From positions 28,352,375 to 28,416,374 of the forward strand of contig CM065175.1 in NCBI GenBank assembly GCA_033026295.1: a stretch of DNA of 64,000 nucleotides, in the 5' to 3' direction. This DNA is from Channa striata. Lineage: Eukaryota > Chordata > Actinopteri > Anabantiformes > Channidae. This document shows positions 58,901 through 64,000 of this stretch, in pieces. The position numbers were made by a program, and so were the translations under genes. The stretch's first letter is position 1. Each line of letters opens with the position of its first letter. The notes under the pieces are model-generated. The model had not been told where the DNA came from, searched no databases, and saw only the letters and a list, made by a program, of their open reading frames with translations.

Positions 58901-61900
58901 CATTCTCTGTGCTATACATTAGCATGTGGCTGTAGCGCCTCACATCAGCTTTCTTTAGCTTGTCCTCAGTCCTATTTCCCTTTGTCATCGCAGTCTATCT
59001 GGACATACGGTAAGTAACGTGGCTTCATTGTTTTTCAGTGTCTGTTTTCCCCTTCATCGCAGTCTATTTGGACATACGGTAAGTATCATGTGGACGGTAA
59101 GTATAGTGGTTCAGTGCTCTGGCCTTCTGTAGCTACGTTTCGGGAGGATTGTCCCTTCTTCAGGCTAAGGCAGAGCTTATATAGCTTCTCTGAGCTTTCA
59201 AACATGTCCAGACACGTTCTGTGAGCGTGTGGGCGGCACCCCTTCACAACGCCTCACCCCCCTCCCCTCTCTATGCATTTCTCTCTCTGTGTGCGTGATT
59301 TTGCCTTCATGCAGAACAGAGTGCAATGAATGAACTGGCAGAGGATGCCTTTGTTATATAAATAATTAATACTCCCGAAATTTAGGGTAAGAAATTAAAC
59401 CTCCCAAAATAGGGTTGGAAATGGGGAATGAGGAAAGGGAACAATAATAAGGCCCACCCGGACTTAGGGTTAGGCATTAACCTCCCAGGAATGGTTAGGG
59501 TTAGGAATTAGGTGTCAGGGAAAGGGCCTCCCCGGTAGGAGAGACTGGAGATCCGAACACACCTCAGAGACCCAACAGTGCAGGCACGGGCGGGTTAGGA
59601 TAGGGGAAATAGCCCTAGACTCAGAGAGTCCAGGTAAAGTGCACTGGCACGTTACACTGTCAGTCCCCAAAGTGCATTCCTCTCCCCAGTCCCCGAGACC
59701 CTTATTTGGGTTAAAAGAAACAATAATACACCCCAGCCAAATTAAACATGTGGTCAAACTAGACCTACGGTAAGTATCGTGCTTGTGTTCATGCCCTCTG
59801 ACGGCAGCTCATTCTCTGTGCTATACATTAGCATGTGGCTGTAGCGCCTCACATCAGCTTTCTTTAGCTTGTCCTCAGTCCTATTTCCCTTTGTCATCGC
59901 AGTCTATCTGGACATACGGTAAGTAACGTGGCTTCATTGTTTTTCAGTGTCTGTTTTCCCCTTCATCGCAGTCTATTTGGACATACGGTAAGTATCATGT
60001 GGACGGTAAGTATAGTGGTTCAGTGCTCTGGCCTTCTGTAGCTACGTTTCGGGAGGATTGTCCCTTCTTCAGGCTAAGGCAGAGCTTATATAGCTTCTCT
60101 GAGCTTTCAAACATGTCCAGACACGTTCTGTGAGCGTGTGGGCGGCACCCCTTCACAACGTCTCACCCCCTCCCCCTCTCTATGCATTTCTCTCTGTGTG
60201 TGCGTGATTTTGCCTTCATGCAGAACAGAGTGCAATGAATGAACTGGCAGAGGATGCCTTTGTTATATAAATAATTAATACTCCCGAAATTTAGGGTAAG
60301 AAATTAAACCTCCCAAAATAGGGTTGGAAATGGGGAATGAGGAAAGGGAACAATGATAAGGCCACCCGGACTTAGGGTTAGGCATTAACCTCCCAGGAAT
60401 GGTTAGGGTTAGGAATTAGGTGTCAGGGAAAGGGCCTCCCCGGTAGGAGAGACTGGAGATCCGAACACACCTCAGAGACCCAACAGTGCAGGCACGGGCG
60501 GGTTAGGATAGGGGAAATAGCCCTAGACTCAGAGAGTCCAGGTAAAGTGCACTGGCACGTTACACTGTCAGTCCCCAAAGTGCATTCCTCTCCCCAGTCC
60601 CCGAGACCCTTATTTGGGTTAAAAGAAACAATAATACACCCCAGCCAAATTAAACATGTGGTCAAACTAGACCTACGGTAAGTATCGTGCTTGTGTTCAT
60701 GCCCTCTGACGGCAGCTCATTCTCTGTGCTATACATTAGCATGTGGCTGTAGCGCCTCACATCAGCTTTCTTTAGCTTGTCCTCAGTCCTATTTCCCTTT
60801 GTCATCGCAGTCTATCTGGACATACGGTAAGTAACGTGGCTTCATTGTTTTTCAGTGTCTGTTTTCCCCTTCATCGCAGTCTATTTGGACATACGGTAAG
60901 TATCATGTGGACGGTAAGTATAGTGGTTCAGTGCTCTGGCCTTCTGTAGCTACGTTTCGGGAGGATTGTCCCTTCTTCAGGCTAAGGCAGAGCTTATATA
61001 GCTTCTCTGAGCTTTCAAACATGTCCAGACACGTTCTGTGAGCGTGTGGGCGGCACCCCTTCACAACGCCTCACCCCTCCCCTCTCTATGCATTTCTCTC
61101 TGTGTGTGTGCGTGATTTTGCCTTCATGCAGAACAGAGTGCAATGAATGAACTGGCAGAGGATGCCTTTGTTATATAAATAATTAATACTCCCGAAATTT
61201 AGGGTAAGAAATTAAACCTCCCAAAATAGGGTTGGAAATGGGGAATGAGGAAAGGGAACAATAATAAGGCCCACCCGGACTTAGGGTTAGGCATTAACCT
61301 CCCAGGAATGGTTAGGGTTAGGAATTAGGTGTCAGGGAAAGGGCCTCCCCGGTAGGAGAGACTGGAGATCCGAACACACCTCAGAGACCCAACAGTGCAG
61401 GCACGGGCGGGTTAGGATAGGGGAAATAGCCCTAGACTCAGAGAGTCCAGGTAAAGTGCACTGGCACGTTACACTGTCAGTCCCCAAAGTGCATTCCTCT
61501 CCCCAGTCCCCGAGACCCTTATTTGGGTTAAAAGAAACAATAATACACCCCAGCCAAATTAAACATGTGGTCAAACTAGACCTACGGTAAGAGTATCGTG
61601 CTTGTGTTCATGCCCTCTGACGGCAGCTCATTCTCTGTGCTATACATTAGCATGTGGCTGTAGCGCCTCACATCAGCTTTCTTTAGCTTGTCCTCAGTCC
61701 TATTTCCCTTTGTCATCGCAGTCTATCTGGACATACGGTAAGTAACGTGGCTTCATTGTTTTTCAGTGTCTGTTTTCCCCTTCATCGCAGTCTATTTGGA
61801 CATACGGTAAGTATCATGTGGACGGTAAGTATAGTGGTTCAGTGCTCTGGCCTTCTGTAGCTACGTTTTCGGGAGGATTGTCCCTTCTTCAGGCTAAGGC

Positions 61901-64000
61901 AGAGCTTATATAGCTTCTCTGAGCTTTCAAACATGTCCAGACACGTTCTGTGAGCGTGTGGGCGGCACCCCTTCACAACGTCTCACCCCCTCCCCCCTCT
62001 CTATGCATTTCTCTCTCTGTGTGTGCGTGATTTTGCCTTCATGCAGAACAGAGTGCAATGAATGAACTGGCAGAGGATGCCTTTGTTATATAAATAATTA
62101 ATACTCCCGAAATTTAGGGTAAGAAATTAAACCTCCCAAAATAGGGTTGGAAATGGGGAATGAGGAAAGGGAACAATGATAAGGCCCACCCGGACTTAGG
62201 GTTAGGCATTAACCTCCCAGGAATGGTTAGGGTTAGGAATTAGGTGTCAGGGAAAGGGCCTCCCCCGGTAGGAGAGACTGGAGATCCGAACACACCTCAG
62301 AGACCCAACAGTGCAGGCACGGGCGGGTTAGGATAGGGGAAATAGCCCTAGACTCAGAGAGTCCAGGTAAAGTGCACTGGCACGTTACACTGTCAGTCCC
62401 CAAAGTGCATTCCTCTCCCCAGTCCCCCGAGACCCTTATTTGGGTTAAAAGAAACAATAATACACCCCAGCCAAATTAAACATGTGGTCAAACTAGACCT
62501 ACGGTAAGTATCGTGCTTGTGTTCATGCCCTCTGACGGCAGCTCATTCTCTGTGCTATACATTAGCATGTGGCTGTAGCGCCTCACATCAGCTTTCTTTA
62601 GCTTGTCCTCAGTCCTATTTCCCTTTGTCATCGCAGTCTATCTGGACATACGGTAAGTAACGTGGCTTCATTGTTTTTCAGTGTCTGTTTTCCCCTTCAT
62701 CGCAGTCTATTTGGACATACGGTAAGTATCATGTGGACGGTAAGTATAGTGGTTCAGTGCTCTGGCCTTCTGTAGCTACGTTTCGGGAGGATTGTCCCTT
62801 CTTCAGGCTAAGGCAGAGCTTATATAGCTTCTCTGAGCTTTCAAACATGTCCAGACACGTTCTGTGAGCGTGTGGGCGGCACCCCTTCACAACGCCTCAC
62901 CCCCTCCCCTCTCTATGCATTTCTCTCTGTGTGTGCGTGATTTTGCCTTCATGCAGAACAGAGTGCAATGAATGAACTGGCAGAGGATGCCTTTGTTATA
63001 TAAATAATTAATACTCCCAAATTTAGGGTAAGAAATTAAACCTCCCAAAATAGGGTTGGAAATGGGGAATGAGGAAAGGGAACAATGATAAGGCCCACCC
63101 GGACTTAGGGTTAGGCATTAACCTCCCAGGAATGGTTAGGGTTAGGAATTAGGTGTCAGGGAAAGGGCCTCCCCGGTAGGAGAGACTGGAGATCCGAACA
63201 CACCTCAGAGACCCAACAGTGCAGGCACGGGCGGGTTAGGATAGGGGAAATAGCCCTAGACTCAGAGAGTCCAGGTAAAGTGCACTGGCACGTTACACTG
63301 TCAGTCCCAAAGTGCATTCCTCTCCCCAGTCCCCGAGACCCTTATTTGGGTTAAAAGAAACAATAATACACCCAGCCAAATTAAACATGTGGTCAAACTA
63401 GACCTCACGGTAAGTATCGTGCTTGTGTTCATGCCCCCTCTGACGGCAGCTCATTCTCTGTGCTATACATTAGCATGTGGCTGTAGCGCCTCACATCAGC
63501 TTTCTTTAGCTTGTCCTCAGTCCTATTTCCCTTTGTCATCGCAGTCTATCTGGACATACGGTAAGTAACGTGGCTTCATTGTTTTTCAGTGTCTGTTTTC
63601 CCCTTCATCGCAGTCTATTTGGACATACGGTAAGTATCATGTGGACGGTAAGTATAGTGGTTCAGTGCTCTGGCCTTCTGTAGCTACGTTTCGGGAGGAT
63701 TGTCCCTTCTTCAGGCTAAGGCAGAGCTTATATAGCTTCTCTGAGCTTTCAAACATGTCCAGACACGTTCTGTGAGCGTGTGGGCGGCACCCCTCACAAC
63801 GCTCACCCCCCCCCCTCTCTATGCATTTCTCTCTCTGTGTGTGTGATTTTGCCTTCATGCAGAACAGAGTGCAATGAATGAACTGGCAGAGGATGCCTTT
63901 GTTATATAAATAATTAATACTCCCGAAATTTAGGGTAAGAAATTAAACCTCCCAAAATAGGGTTGGAAATGGGGAATGAGGAAAGGGAACAATGATAAGG

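Larger units (their letters stand above)
39597..64000. repeat. subtelomeric satellite array, about 909-bp units, 27 starts, open at the right edge
   Basis: Units begin with GGGTTAGGATAGGGGAAATA at about 39597, 40505, 41414, 42324, 43234 and so on to 63234, an average of about 909 bases. Landmarks in each: AGAGTCCAGGTAAAGTGCAC, ATTTGGGTTAAAAGAAACAA, four GGTAAGTA motifs, the GTTTCGGGAGGATTGTCCC..TTCAGG core, GTGTGGGCGGCACCCC, a pyrimidine/TG tract, TTATATAAATAATTAATACT and two TTAGGG-bearing stretches. Copies differ mostly by one- or two-base indels in homopolymers and the TG tract. Recurrent minus-strand frames of 80 or 127 codons have no domain and depend on a one-base indel, so they are not called genes. 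Confidence 0.98.

Noticed and set aside
40427..63200. Recurrent minus-strand frames of 80 or 127 codons, one in most satellite units
   Set aside because: They recur only because the units are nearly identical. A single-base indel changes their length, several units break them, and they have no domain or codon signal.
39597..64000. CRISPR-like or rDNA array
   Set aside because: Units of about 909 bp with no spacer structure and no rRNA sequence in a vertebrate subtelomere. A satellite explains them.

Overview
The window is vertebrate nuclear DNA, almost certainly from a teleost fish. Three multi-exon genes with GT-AG introns give clear vertebrate proteins. The interspersed repeats are typical of fish: L2-type LINEs with GAATT-rich 3' tails, a hAT-like and a piggyBac-like non-autonomous element, gypsy-type solo LTRs and a Penelope-like retroelement. 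The telomere-type repeat is TTAGGG. Its G-rich strand reads left to right, so the right side probably faces a chromosome end.

Region 1 (1-24.4 kb) is gene-bearing. After a repeat-rich stretch with piggyBac-like and LINE remnants there is a tropomyosin gene on + (canonical exons 3-9, 7276-13644; its 5' exons are not seen here). It converges tail to tail with a complete phosphomevalonate kinase gene on - (pmvk, 5 exons, 14445-16142, 200 aa). About 1.5 kb from the pmvk start, divergently oriented, is a complete mitochondrial 2,4-dienoyl-CoA reductase gene on + (decr1, 10 exons, 17671-24211, 329 aa). PMVK acts in the mevalonate pathway and DECR1 in beta-oxidation of unsaturated fatty acids. They are neighbours, not an operon.

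Region 2 (24.4-33.5 kb) has no host gene. It holds an L2 fragment and a gypsy-type LTR cut off and followed directly by TTAGGG-type sequence. Next comes an antisense Penelope-like element that carries an SGNH-type domain and is split by a solo LTR with a GGCCA target duplication. The last element is an L2 LINE with an open 585-codon reverse transcriptase frame but no endonuclease domain.

Region 3 (33.5-64 kb) is subtelomeric repeat: interstitial TTAGGG tracts, duplicated blocks, a four-copy family of about 0.8 kb, and a very homogeneous array of about 909-bp units (27 starts, running off the right edge). The main unexplained signal is here. On the minus strand nearly every unit, and a diverged copy at 34.3 kb, carries a core resembling a hammerhead ribozyme: CTGANGA, an extra A, a short hairpin, then GAAAC. 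The hairpin sequence differs between families but still pairs. On the plus strand the same repeats carry dense near-consensus splice donors and acceptors bounding tiny exon-like cassettes. I infer a Penelope-derived subtelomeric satellite with structured-RNA or spliced-RNA potential. Activity cannot be judged from sequence alone.
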